Below, piece by piece: positions 17,585-25,507 of a stretch of DNA of 64,000 bases. The position numbers and the translations under genes are program-made. Under the pieces are notes generated by a model. That model saw only the letters and a list, made by a program, of their open reading frames with translations. It searched no databases and was not told the DNA's origin. Each line of letters opens with the position of its first letter. Position 1 is the stretch's first letter. The stretch is from Verrucosispora sioxanthis (lineage in GTDB: Bacteria > Actinomycetota > Actinomycetes > Mycobacteriales > Micromonosporaceae), in the NCBI RefSeq assembly GCF_010560025.1, contig NZ_SAIY01000014.1, forward strand, positions 17,745 to 81,744, in the 5' to 3' direction.

Positions 17585-19257
17585 CCTAACCTCGGTCTTT
17601 CGCCAGTTGTTGATCATGGATTGTTCGGCCATTAGTTGATCTTTGTCTGCGGTTGGCCGAGTGCGGGCATGGTGATGGCCCGGGCGCGTGGCCGGGTCCC
17701 TCGGGGTGCTCGTCGGGGCGGGGTGGCCGGGTTCAGGTGATGGGTCGGGGTAGCCCGGCGAGGTGGGTGAACGCGGTGACCAGTTGCTGGGCCCAGGGCC
17801 AGTGTTCGGCGATGTGTAGTCGGGTGCGGCGGGCGGAGCGGGTGATGCGGGCCGGTACGTGCAGGAGTCGGTAGCGCAGCTTCTTGGGTTCGGCGGCGGC
17901 GAGGTCGCCGTCGAGCAGCAGGATTTGGGTCCAGGCGAGTAGGTCGATGCCGGTCAGTGCGAGTTGCAGCCAGGCGGCGTTGATCGCGAACACTCGGGAC
18001 GGGAACCGACCGAAGCCGGTGTCCTTGCCGGTGCGGATGCGGTCCTCGACGCGGGCGTGGCCGCGGTGGCGGGCCTCCAGGTACTGGATCGACCCTGCTC
18101 CGACCGGGGTGTCGTCGGTGGCCATGACCTGGTGGCGCCATCCTTCGATGGTGTCGAACCAGGTCAGTTGCGCGCCGGGGTGCGGGCGTTCCCGACGGAC
18201 GATGAATCGGGTCCCGGCCGGGTAGCCGTCGGCGGGGACAGCGCCGGTAATTTCGCAGATCTCGGCGCCGTCGCGCGGTTCGCCGTCGGCGTTGAGGGCA
18301 GGGATCCAGTTGGTGGCCTGCCAGATCGCGTCGCGGACCGGCTCGGTGATCGCGGCGCCGACAGAGAAGGAGGTGTCCAGGTGCTGGGTGCGCAGGCTGC
18401 GGATGTGAGTCAGGAACCCCTGGGTGCAGCCAGCCGAGTCACTGCGGATGAGGATCGGGTTGCCGTGCCGGTGCACGTCCGGGATCTGCGCCAAGGCGGC
18501 GTCGAGTACGTGATTGTGATCGGTGGTGGTGTTCGAACCGGCCCGACTCTCGCGCAGCAGCCCGGCGAGGGCTTCCCTGATGTTGTCCAGGAAGCAGAAC
18601 AGCGGGTGGTAGCCGAAGGTCTTCTTCCACGTGCGGGTGGCGGACTCCTTGTCCGAGTGGCAGATCACGATGGAGGCGTCCAGGTCCAGGACCAGGCCGG
18701 GCACCTGCTGCCCGGCTGCCGTCACCGACGGCAACCCACCACGGGTCTCTGCCAGCTGCGCCCAGGCCACCTCGCGAGCGTGGGCCCGGGCTGCGTCCAG
18801 CGCAGCGAGCATCTCACCGTCCAACGTCGACAGCAGCCGCCAGATGGTCGGGTCGGAGGCCACCACACCGAACAGGTCCGCCTGGTCCCGCAGCACCGCC
18901 AGATCAGCGATGGCCTCACCCCCGTCGGCGATCATCACCGCGAGGTCGACCGCGATTCTGCCCGGGTCGTGGCCACCCCGCCGCTGCCGCAGTCCGGCCA
19001 GGGACTCGCTGCACGCGCTGGTCAGGCCGGTGGCGTACGCGAGATCGGCCAGTAGGCGGGCGCCGCCGTGACCGACCACGCCCCTCCCGTCGCCGCTCAC
19101 CATGACCTTCGGGCGTGCTCCGGTACTCTTCACCTGGCAAGTGCCTTCCGAGATAGGCGATCAAGGCCTTCGACAAGCCAGATCATCCCAGATCAGAGGG
19201 CACTTCCTTCATTTCGATCAAGGAACGGGACGGCCCTTAACGAAGGGCCGAGGCTAA
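17585..19257 (-). mobile_element. IS1380-family insertion sequence
   Basis: An apparently complete element around the transposase at 17733-19133. Its ends are read from an imperfect inverted repeat: CTAACCTCGGTCTTTCGCC at 17586-17604 against TTAGCCTCGGCCCTTCGTT (reverse complement of 19239-19257), 13 of 19 identical. No convincing 4-bp target duplication is visible, so the ends are tentative. It sits between the lyase at 15926 and the rest of the alginate locus. Confidence 0.7.
17733..19133 (-). CDS. IS1380-family DDE transposase
   Basis: A 466-residue transposase that looks intact. Acidic catalytic residues are visible in VLDLDASIV (first Asp) and in LIRSDSAG (second), with a later Glu in the AEHWPWAQQL region or in QYLEARHRGHARVEDRIR. 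The N-terminal block GGARLLADLAYATGLT is typical of IS1380 in actinobacteria. Codon use resembles the host. It is transcribed opposite to the flanking lyase genes, so it should not read into them. Confidence 0.9.
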   Translation of the reverse strand: MKSTGARPKVMVSGDGRGVVGHGGARLLADLAYATGLTSACSESLAGLRQRRGGHDPGRIAVDLAVMIADGGEAIADLAVLRDQADLFGVVASDPTIWRLLSTLDGEMLAALDAARAHAREVAWAQLAETRGGLPSVTAAGQQVPGLVLDLDASIVICHSDKESATRTWKKTFGYHPLFCFLDNIREALAGLLRESRAGSNTTTDHNHVLDAALAQIPDVHRHGNPILIRSDSAGCTQGFLTHIRSLRTQHLDTSFSVGAAITEPVRDAIWQATNWIPALNADGEPRDGAEICEITGAVPADGYPAGTRFIVRRERPHPGAQLTWFDTIEGWRHQVMATDDTPVGAGSIQYLEARHRGHARVEDRIRTGKDTGFGRFPSRVFAINAAWLQLALTGIDLLAWTQILLLDGDLAAAEPKKLRYRLLHVPARITRSARRTRLHIAEHWPWAQQLVTAFTHLAGLPRPIT

Positions 19258-19290
19258 TCGTCTGGATGCCGGGTTCGGAGCAATCGAGCA

Positions 19291-19357
19291 TTGACGTTAC
19301 TAATAATGTCTTCTATTCTCACTCGGCACCGGTGCCGCGCAGTTCACAATTATGAAC
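19291..19357 (+). promoter_or_regulatory. PL7 promoter with two palindromic operators (type 2)
   Basis: TTGACG (19291-19296), a 17-bp spacer and TATTCT (19314-19319) form the promoter. Downstream follow the palindrome GGCACCGGTGCC (19326-19337) and then GTTCACAATTATGAAC (19342-19357), symmetric in 14 of 16 bases. The same architecture, with the same 22-bp gap from the -10 box to the second palindrome, is found in front of the PL7 gene at 24639. The second palindrome has the form bound by many IclR-family regulators, one of which is encoded at 24745. Confidence 0.7.
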
Positions 19358-19459
19358 AATCCGTCGAAGGGCCGCTACGTAATAGTGCGACGGACTTGGT
19401 CGTCGATTCAATGCGCGATGAGTGCCGCCCATCACCATGCACGAAAGGCAGTATCCTGC

Positions 19460-20230
19460 ATGAAACTCTTCGGTAAACGTAGACTGGCCATTTCGCTGTT
19501 GGCAACCATGGCAATCCTGGCCACCCCCGTCGTCGGGCAGGGCGTCGCCGCGGCCGCTGCTCCGTGCGACCATCCTGCTCAGCAACTCAATCTGAAGAAC
19601 TGGAAGGTGACCCTGCCGACAGGATCCGCGGGGTCGCCGACCGAAATCAAACAGCCCGCCCTGGCGACCTACTCGTCCAACCCGTGGTTCATGGTCAACG
19701 CCGCCTGCACCGGGGTGCAGTTCCGGTCGCCGGTCAACGGTGTGACCACGCCCAACTCCAGTTACGCCCGCTCCGAGCTGCGGGAGATGGCCAACAACGG
19801 CACCACCAACGCGTCGTGGTCGGCCACCTCGGGCACGCACACCATGACCTTCAGGCTGGCGTTCAACAAACTCCCGAACGACAAGGCCCACGTCGTCGGG
19901 GCCCAGATCCACGACGGCGATGACGACGTCACCGTCTTCCGTCTGGAAGGGAGCAGTCTCTACATCACCAAGGGCAACACCACCCACCACAAGCTGGTGA
20001 CCAGTGGCTACAAGTTGAACACGGTCTTCGAGGGCAAGTTCGTCGTCAGCGGTGGCCAAATCAAGGTTTACTACAACGGCGTGCTGCAGACGACCATCTC
20101 ACACAGCGCGTCGGGAAACTATTTCAAAGCCGGTGCCTATACCCAGGCCAACTGCGGCAACTCATCGCCGTGTAGCAGTTCCAACTACGGTCAGGTGAGC
20201 ATGTACAAGTTGCTTGTCACGCATTCCTGA
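19460..20230 (+). CDS. Secreted alginate lyase, PL7 family
   Basis: A 256-residue extracellular endolyase that cuts alginate by beta-elimination, leaving unsaturated uronates. Signal peptide about 1-33 (MKLFGKRRLAISLLATMAIL..., Ala-rich end); single PL7 jelly-roll catalytic domain about 40-256 beginning LNLKNWKVTLPTG. All three family motifs are intact: RSELRE (104-109), QIH (149-151, catalytic His with Gln) and YFKAGAYTQ (221-229, catalytic Tyr). ATG 19460 starts the signal peptide, preceded by GAAAGG. The gene has its own promoter with two palindromes and ends in a strong terminator, so it is monocistronic. Confidence 0.95.
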   Translation: MKLFGKRRLAISLLATMAILATPVVGQGVAAAAAPCDHPAQQLNLKNWKVTLPTGSAGSPTEIKQPALATYSSNPWFMVNAACTGVQFRSPVNGVTTPNSSYARSELREMANNGTTNASWSATSGTHTMTFRLAFNKLPNDKAHVVGAQIHDGDDDVTVFRLEGSSLYITKGNTTHHKLVTSGYKLNTVFEGKFVVSGGQIKVYYNGVLQTTISHSASGNYFKAGAYTQANCGNSSPCSSSNYGQVSMYKLLVTHS

Positions 20231-20232
20231 CA

Positions 20233-20281
20233 AGACAGGGGTCGGGGTCTCCGGTGGCGGGGGCCCCGGCCTTTCCTGTCT
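20233..20281 (+). terminator. Terminator of the PL7 gene
   Basis: AGACAGG (20233-20239) pairs with CCTGTCT (20275-20281), extended by an inner GGTCGGGG/CCCCGGCC stem. It starts two bases after the PL7 stop codon. Confidence 0.75.
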
Positions 20282-20321
20282 GGCGTGGCTCGGCATGGAC
20301 GCAGGTTGCAAACGCGACTAA

Positions 20322-20350
20322 TTGACAGGCTGCGGACCCGAATGTATCTT
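20322..20350 (+). promoter_or_regulatory. Promoter of the FAH-type gene
   Basis: TTGACA (20322-20327), a 17-bp spacer and TATCTT (20345-20350): a good housekeeping promoter. The LacI-type operator starts 15 bp downstream of the -10 box, over the expected transcription start and early leader. Confidence 0.7.
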
Positions 20351-20365
20351 CTATCAAGATCGTGA

Positions 20366-20380
20366 GTGCATCGATTTACC
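20366..20380. promoter_or_regulatory. LacI-type operator copy 3
   Basis: GTGCATCGATTTACC (reverse strand GGTAAATCGATGCAC). It differs from the copies at 15535 and 15690 by one base each. Its position just after the -10 box of the FAH-type promoter indicates repression by the regulator of the alginate locus. Confidence 0.7.
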
Positions 20381-20467
20381 GGCTCGAGCGCCGACACGGA
20401 GGGGCTAGAGCGAGCGGGTACGTGAGGGTCTCTGCCCGCGGATCACACGTCGAGAGGACGTTGAGAC

Positions 20468-21319
20468 ATGAGGTTCATGCGAGTCGGTCCACGGGGCGGT
20501 GAGCGGCCTGTCCTGTTCGCCGATGGCCGTCACTTCGACCTGACGGGCATCGCGGCGGACGTCGACGGTGCTTTCCTCGCGGGTGGGGGCATCGAGCAGG
20601 CGCGGGATGCCTGGTCGGCAGGGGAGCTGCCGGAGATCGATGTCACCGGCATGCGGGTGGGTGCGCCGATCGCCAGGCCCGGCACGGTCGCGTGCATCGG
20701 GTTGAACTACGCCCGGCACGCTGCGGAGTCCGGCGTCGCACCGCCGGCCGAGCCGGTCGTCTTCCTCAAGGCGTCCAACACGGTTGTTGGCCCGTACGAC
20801 GACATCGTGATCCCGAAGGGCGCGACCAAGACGGACTGGGAGGCGGAGCTTGCGGTGATCATCGGTCGCCCGGCCCGATACCTGGCATCACCTGCCGAGG
20901 CCGATCAGGTCATCGCCGGGTACGCGGTCTCCAACGATCTGTCCGAGCGTGAGTTCCAGATGAGTGACTCCGGCGGCCAGTGGGTCAAGGGCAAGAGCTG
21001 CGAGGCGTTCAACCCGCTGGGCCCATGGCTGGTCTCTGCCGACGAGGTGGACGATCCCCAGCGGTTGGGCGTGACGAGCTTCGTCAACGATCAACCCCGG
21101 CAGGCGTCCACCACCCAGGACATGATCTTCGATGTGCGGCACCTGGTGTGGTATCTCAGCCAGTACCTGGTGTTGGAGCCAGGCGATGTGGTCAACACCG
21201 GTACGCCGGAGGGGGTCGCACTGTCCGGCCGGTTTCCGTTCCTGTCGAAAGGCGACGTGGTGCGGGTCGGTATCGACGGGCTGGGTGAGCAGCGGCAGAT
21301 CTGCCGCGCTGCCTCCTGA
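20468..21319 (+). CDS. Fumarylacetoacetate-hydrolase family protein
   Basis: A 283-residue cytoplasmic enzyme of the FAH superfamily, whose members hydrolyse or hydrate 2,4-diketo or 2-oxo acids using Mg/Mn. After an N-terminal cap (about 1-75) the catalytic fold shows CIGLNYARHAAESG, PVVFLKASNT, DWEAELAVIIG (metal Glu), GYAVSNDLSERE and the C-terminal VVNTGTPEGVALS. The closest named activities are 2,4-diketo-3-deoxy sugar-acid hydrolases. It is not part of the textbook alginate route, but it carries the locus operator in its promoter, so a role in handling a keto-deoxy sugar acid is a reasonable inference. ATG 20468 follows GAGAGGACG. Confidence 0.88.
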   Translation: MRFMRVGPRGGERPVLFADGRHFDLTGIAADVDGAFLAGGGIEQARDAWSAGELPEIDVTGMRVGAPIARPGTVACIGLNYARHAAESGVAPPAEPVVFLKASNTVVGPYDDIVIPKGATKTDWEAELAVIIGRPARYLASPAEADQVIAGYAVSNDLSEREFQMSDSGGQWVKGKSCEAFNPLGPWLVSADEVDDPQRLGVTSFVNDQPRQASTTQDMIFDVRHLVWYLSQYLVLEPGDVVNTGTPEGVALSGRFPFLSKGDVVRVGIDGLGEQRQICRAAS

Positions 21320-21376
21320 GCGCCAGCCGGCTCGTGGTCGGGCGAGTGTGCCCGGCGACGCGCTGACATCGCGAGT

Positions 21377-21407
21377 CGGGCCGCCGCACCTGCCGTGCGG
21401 CGGCCCG
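21377..21407. terminator. Bidirectional hairpin between FAH and PL6 genes
   Basis: CGGGCCGCCGCAC (21377-21389) pairs perfectly with GTGCGGCGGCCCG (21395-21407) around a 5-base loop. It lies between two converging genes that end at 21319 and 21421, so it can serve both. Confidence 0.85.
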
Positions 21408-21420
21408 AGCGCTCTGCGGG

Positions 21421-23361
21421 TCAGGGCGCGTTGACTCCCACGCTCGCGGCGTCGAGCGGGCTTCGGTCAACCGCAGCGCTGGACAACTCGTCGGCCCCGA
21501 CGTCAGCGGTTCCGCTGCGCGGCTGCCCGTCCATGTCATGCGTCAGGTAGGGGTAGTTGCCCGTGGCGGCGTTGACGGCGGGGCTGCCGGGGGCGATCCG
21601 GTACACCTCACCCTGTTTGATCAGGAGCGGGTTGACGGTCCGGACTCCGACGGCCGTACCGACGCTGGCCGAGCCGGTCGGCCAGGCGATGTTGCCGGCG
21701 TACGTCATGTTCCTGGGAGCCTTCAGCTCGTTGATCAGGGTGCCCTGAGAACCGACGACAATGTTGTCGGCCACGACACTGTCGACCGGCGCGAGGGTGT
21801 AGTTGGCGCCGATCTCGATGTTCGACACGTTGTTGACGAAGGTGTTGTGCACCGCTGTGGCCCGATACACCCGCCAGTGCGCGGAGAGCGCCCCCGAGGT
21901 GTCGACATCGCCGCCGTCGAGTTGCAGGGCGGCATCGTAGCCGGTGCCGGTCAGCCCTTCGAAGTGGTTGTTGTAAATCTTGTGATCCTGACCGTAGACC
22001 CGGACTCCGCCGGTGCCGGCCTTGCCGCCGCCGAGGAAGAAGTTGCCGTGCACCTGGCTGCGGTTGCCGTGGCGCAGCGACAGCGTGCCCTGCGAGGTGC
22101 GGAAGGTGTTGTACCGCACCGTGTTGTCGTTGCTCTTCACCGAGATGATCTCTGGGTCGCCGTCGCAGTTCTCGAACAGGTTGTTTTCGATCGTGGTGTG
22201 CCCGCTCGACTGGGAGATCGCGCTCCAACCGACCCGGATGGCCTCCATCTCGTTGGTGGCGCGGGGGCCGATGTTGCGGAAGTGGTTGTGGTCGATCAGG
22301 TCGTACTGGGACTGCTGGGTGGACGATCCGTCGATGGTGATGAAGTTGCCGAGCTGGTGCTTCTCTTCGAACAGGTTGTGATCGATGCGGTTGTGGTGAC
22401 TGTTCGCGCCTTGGATGATGACCCACTTCAGCGAACTCGACTCGGCGAGCCGGAAGTGGTTGCGGGTCAGTCTGACGTGGTGCGAGCCGGTGAGCTTCAA
22501 GGTGTTGCTGTTGCGCCAGGTCAACCCACTGACAGTGACGTACGACGAGTCGAGCACTTCGAGCTGGCCGCCGGTGATGACCGCCCTGCCCTGATGGGCC
22601 GCCATGATCGTGATTGGTGCGTTGGCGGTGCCGTGCCTGGCGTTGAGTTTGCCGATCGAGTAGTTGCCGTCGGCGAGCAGAATCGTCTGGCCGGCTGCGG
22701 CGTTGGCCATCGCGTTGCTGAGCTGAGTCGACGAGGACACGTTGACGATCGCGCCGCCCGGCGGCGGCGTGCTCGGCGTTGGCGTCGGACTGGCTGTGGC
22801 CGTGGGTGATGGAGTTGCGCCCGGGCCGGACCCGAGAATGCCCACTTCGGTGATCGAGGTCCACCCGTTCTGGGTGTTGCCGTAGCCGAGGATGCGCAGG
22901 TGTCGAGCGGCGTTGGCGGAGAAGTCGTAGGTCTCGGGTTGCGATGTCGATCCCGAGCTGGCCCGGGTCGGCACGACGGTGGTCCAGCTCGTGCCGTTGG
23001 TCGAGGTCTGTACGGTGAAGGTCGTCTGGCGCTGGTCGCCTTTGTACCACGCCACCGTCACCGCGCCCGTGGTGACAACCGAGCAGAGGTCGTAGCGGAT
23101 CCAGACGCCGTCGCCGTCGGCGGACCAGCGGGTGCCGAGGTCACCGTCGCGGGTGTTCGTCGGCATGTTTCCGTCGTTGCCGCTCGCGCTCACCGCGCAG
23201 ACGGCCAGCGGCTCATTGGCATTCACCGCGAACCGGCTCGGTTCGGCCGGGGTGTTGCCTGCGGGGTGTGCTCCGGCAAGAGCGGGCAGTGCCGCGAGAA
23301 TGCCTGCTGCGAGTGCCGCGGCGGCGAGGGCGCCGCGTGCGCTCAACTTCGCGCGATTCAT
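21421..23361 (-). CDS. Secreted alginate lyase, PL6 family, with CBM32 domain
   Basis: A 646-residue secreted protein. Signal peptide about 1-31 (LAALPALAGA); F5/8-type CBM32 domain about 50-165 (DGDLGTRWSADGDGVWIRYD, ILGYGNTQNGWTSITEVGIL); Pro/Thr-rich linker about 170-185; PL6 right-handed parallel beta-helix about 190-600. Helix marks are NEMEAIRVGWS, DPEIISVKSNDNTVRYNTF (catalytic Lys in SVKS) and LRHGNRSQVHGNFFLGGG (catalytic Arg region). PL6 enzymes degrade alginate, often poly-MG. ATG 23361 is preferred over GTG 23382 because AGGAGAG precedes it and the signal peptide starts there. It is downstream of the PL7 gene at 24639 on the same strand. Confidence 0.93.
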   Translation of the reverse strand: MNRAKLSARGALAAAALAAGILAALPALAGAHPAGNTPAEPSRFAVNANEPLAVCAVSASGNDGNMPTNTRDGDLGTRWSADGDGVWIRYDLCSVVTTGAVTVAWYKGDQRQTTFTVQTSTNGTSWTTVVPTRASSGSTSQPETYDFSANAARHLRILGYGNTQNGWTSITEVGILGSGPGATPSPTATASPTPTPSTPPPGGAIVNVSSSTQLSNAMANAAAGQTILLADGNYSIGKLNARHGTANAPITIMAAHQGRAVITGGQLEVLDSSYVTVSGLTWRNSNTLKLTGSHHVRLTRNHFRLAESSSLKWVIIQGANSHHNRIDHNLFEEKHQLGNFITIDGSSTQQSQYDLIDHNHFRNIGPRATNEMEAIRVGWSAISQSSGHTTIENNLFENCDGDPEIISVKSNDNTVRYNTFRTSQGTLSLRHGNRSQVHGNFFLGGGKAGTGGVRVYGQDHKIYNNHFEGLTGTGYDAALQLDGGDVDTSGALSAHWRVYRATAVHNTFVNNVSNIEIGANYTLAPVDSVVADNIVVGSQGTLINELKAPRNMTYAGNIAWPTGSASVGTAVGVRTVNPLLIKQGEVYRIAPGSPAVNAATGNYPYLTHDMDGQPRSGTADVGADELSSAAVDRSPLDAASVGVNAP

Positions 23362-23436
23362 CGGACTCTCCTGTTCGTGCACAAGGGATCATCGATGTGC
23401 GGTCCCGAGACTGGGCAGGATCGTGGACACAGTGCG

Positions 23437-23466
23437 GCCGCCCGGGAGCCGCAGCTCCCGGGCGGC
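23437..23466 (-). terminator. Hairpin between PL7 and PL6 genes
   Basis: GCCGCCCGGGAG (23437-23448) pairs perfectly with CTCCCGGGCGGC (23455-23466). It lies 7 bp after the stop of the PL7 gene, in the 111-bp gap before PL6, so PL6 is either attenuated or has its own promoter in 23362-23436. That gap contains one weak ATCGAT-centred site (9 of 15 to the LacI-type operator). Confidence 0.7.
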
Positions 23467-23472
23467 GCGCGG

Positions 23473-24639
23473 TCAGGAGTGGGTCACGGTGAGGCCGAAG
23501 ATGCGGGTCTGTCCGTAGTTGCTGCTGCTGCACGGCGAGGAGTTGGAGCAGTTCGCCTGGGTGTAGGCGCCGGCCTTGAAGTAGGCGCCGGAGAAGCTCT
23601 TGGTGATGGTCGTCTGCAGGACGTTGTTGTAGTACGCCTTCACCTGGCCGCCGCTGACCACGAACTTGGCCTGGAAACGGGTGCCGAGCTGGTAGTTGCT
23701 GGTGACCAGGTGATAGTGCGTGTCGTTGTCGTTGGTGACGTAGAGGCTGGTGCCTTCGAGCCGGAACACGGTGACGTCGTCGTCGGAGTCGTGGATCTGG
23801 GCCACCACCACGTGTGGCTTGGTCGAGGGCAGCGTGTCGAACACGGCGTCCACCACCAGGGTGTGCGTGCCGGAGGTCGACGACCAACTCGCGTTGCTCG
23901 ATCCGTTGTTCGCCATCTCGCGCAGCTCCGAACGGGCGTAGCTGGAGCCGCTCGTGGTCACCCCGTTGACCGGGGACCGGAACTGAACCGACTGGCACGA
24001 GTTGGCGGTGACGAAGTAGGGAGAGACCTGGAAGCTGTCCAGGGCGGGTTGCTTGATCTCGGTCGGGCTGCCGGAGGATCCGGTCGGCAGGGTGATCTTC
24101 CAATTGGTCAGGTTGAGCACGTCGGCGGGGACGGCGCAGTCGCCTCCGCCTCCACCGTTGCCGTCGGTGCCGTAGACCGTCGCCTCGGTGATGCTGTTCC
24201 AGTCGTTGGCCGTGTTCCCGTAGCCGACGATGCGGACGTAGCGGGCCGACCGGTCGGTGAAGTCGTAGTTCTCCAGCTGGGTGGTGCTGCCACTGCTCTG
24301 TCGCTGGGACACGACCGTCGTCCAGGAGCTGGCGTCGGTGGATGTCTGGACGGTGAAGGTGGCCTGCCGCTGGTTGCCGTTGTACCAGGCGATGCCGACC
24401 GAGCCGACCTGCTTGCTGGCACCGAGGTCGAGGCGGATCCACGAGCCGTCGCCCAGGGCCGACCAGCGGGTGGAGAGGCTGCCGTCGATGACGTTGGCCG
24501 GCACGTTGCCGTCGTGGGAGCTGGCCGTCGCGGCGGTGACGGGCAGGGCGGTAGAGGCCTGCGCCGGTGCGGCGACAAACGCCGCTCCGACGGCAAGGGC
24601 AAGGGCGACGGGCAGCGCGATGGTGGCGGTTCGTCTCAT
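23473..24639 (-). CDS. Secreted alginate lyase, PL7 family, with CBM32 domain
   Basis: A 388-residue secreted lyase. Signal peptide about 1-29 (ending AAPAQAS); CBM32 (F5/8 type) about 33-165 with NVPANVIDGSLSTRWSALGD and IVGYGNTANDWNSITEATVY; short Gly-rich linker (GNGGGGG); PL7 catalytic domain about 175-388. The PL7 motifs RSELRE, QIH (VVAQIHDSD) and YFKAGAYTQ are all intact. The catalytic domain is a close paralogue of the lyase at 19460, which lacks the CBM. The CBM is a close paralogue of the one on the PL6 enzyme. The ATG at 24639 follows AAGGATCC. The promoter is nearly identical in design to that of the 19460 gene. Confidence 0.95.
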   Translation of the reverse strand: MRRTATIALPVALALAVGAAFVAAPAQASTALPVTAATASSHDGNVPANVIDGSLSTRWSALGDGSWIRLDLGASKQVGSVGIAWYNGNQRQATFTVQTSTDASSWTTVVSQRQSSGSTTQLENYDFTDRSARYVRIVGYGNTANDWNSITEATVYGTDGNGGGGGDCAVPADVLNLTNWKITLPTGSSGSPTEIKQPALDSFQVSPYFVTANSCQSVQFRSPVNGVTTSGSSYARSELREMANNGSSNASWSSTSGTHTLVVDAVFDTLPSTKPHVVVAQIHDSDDDVTVFRLEGTSLYVTNDNDTHYHLVTSNYQLGTRFQAKFVVSGGQVKAYYNNVLQTTITKSFSGAYFKAGAYTQANCSNSSPCSSSNYGQTRIFGLTVTHS

Positions 24640-24659
24640 TAGGGATCCTTCAGATAGGA

Positions 24660-24726
24660 GTTCCTATATGTGAACTATGTCGCACTAGTGCCGAGTGACC
24701 ATAGAAGAAGATGACTGCCGGGTCAA
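24660..24726 (-). promoter_or_regulatory. PL7 promoter with two palindromic operators (type 2)
   Basis: On the minus strand: TTGACC (24726-24721), a 17-bp spacer and TATGGT (24703-24698). Then come the palindrome GCACTAGTGC and GTTCACATATAGGAAC (24675-24660). The -10 region and following bases (TCTTCTAT, two variable bases, TCACTCGGCAC) are shared with the promoter at 19291, and the gap from -10 to the last palindrome is 22 bp in both. The IclR gene ends only 18 bp upstream of the -35 box. Confidence 0.7.
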
Positions 24727-24744
24727 CGCGAGATTTCAAGATTG

Positions 24745-25497
24745 TTAGAGCCGGCCGGCCAGCCCGGCCTTGATCGCTCCCCGGATCGCCGCGGCGATCT
24801 CATGAGCCTGCGGCTCGGTCAGTGCGTCGGCGGGCGCGCAGACGCCGATCGCGTCGTACGGGCCGAGTGTGAGCGGGGCGGCCACCGCCACGCCGGTGCC
24901 GTGGTCCAGATCGGTCAGTCTCGTGTCGACGGCATGACCTCGCTCGACCGTCCGGGCGAGGTCATGCCGCAGCGCGTCGAGGGCCGCCGGTGTCAGCGCG
25001 GCCGAGGCGGGCAGCATCCGTGCCAGCGACACGTCATCGCCCGTGGCGCGGGCCAGCACGACTCGGCCCATCGCAGTGGTGTGAGCCGGTGAGGACCAAC
25101 CTGTGCGGAGCATGGGTCGCACGTCGGCCTTCTCCCGGGTCAGCAGGCAGACCATGTGCCCACCGACCAGCCGACCCAGTTGTACCGTCGTGTCGAGTTC
25201 CCGGTGCAGCCAGTCGACGACAGACGTGAGACGCCGGACCGCGCGATCGGTGCGCAGATATGCGGCTCCGGTGCGCAGTGCCTGAACGCCCAGACCGTAG
25301 CGGGACCCGCCGGTGTCGGTCTCCACCCATCCGCGCTGCACCAAGGTGTGTAGCAGGCCATGCATGCTGCTCTTCGGGATTCCGAGATCGCGGGCGAGTT
25401 CCACGAGGGTGCGCCGGTCCGGTATGGCGGCGAGCAGTTCCAGCAGCTCGACGGTGCGGTCTGCCGACTTGACCCGGGGGGTGCCGCCTGTCGTCAT
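24745..25497 (-). CDS. IclR-family transcriptional regulator
   Basis: A 250-residue DNA-binding regulator. N-terminal winged helix about 8-70 (SADRTVELLELLAAIPDRRT, LARDLGIPKSSMHGLLHTLV), then the IclR ligand-binding domain about 80-250 with GLVGGHMVCLLTREK-like and TAMGRVVLA segments. IclR regulators of uronate pathways (the KdgR type) sense keto-deoxy sugar acids such as KDG. It lies 10 bp after the LacI gene on the same strand, so the two regulators are probably co-transcribed. The paired palindromes upstream of both PL7 genes are its most likely targets, an inference from proximity and motif type. Confidence 0.9.
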   Translation of the reverse strand: MTTGGTPRVKSADRTVELLELLAAIPDRRTLVELARDLGIPKSSMHGLLHTLVQRGWVETDTGGSRYGLGVQALRTGAAYLRTDRAVRRLTSVVDWLHRELDTTVQLGRLVGGHMVCLLTREKADVRPMLRTGWSSPAHTTAMGRVVLARATGDDVSLARMLPASAALTPAALDALRHDLARTVERGHAVDTRLTDLDHGTGVAVAAPLTLGPYDAIGVCAPADALTEPQAHEIAAAIRGAIKAGLAGRL

Positions 25498-25507
25498 CGT
25501 CGTGTTC

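Noticed and set aside
19231..19250. CGGCCCTT/AAGGGCCG hairpin at the IS1380 right end as a terminator of the alginate lyase
   Set aside because: It lies upstream of the PL7 promoter and overlaps the presumed IS end, so it is more likely part of the element.
19399..19413. TCGATTCA near the PL7 start as a fifth LacI-type operator
   Set aside because: Only about 9-10 of 15 positions fit, and the CG-centred symmetry is broken; too weak to list.
23384..23400. ATCGATG in the PL7-PL6 gap as an operator
   Set aside because: Only 9 of 15 positions match; mentioned only as weak.
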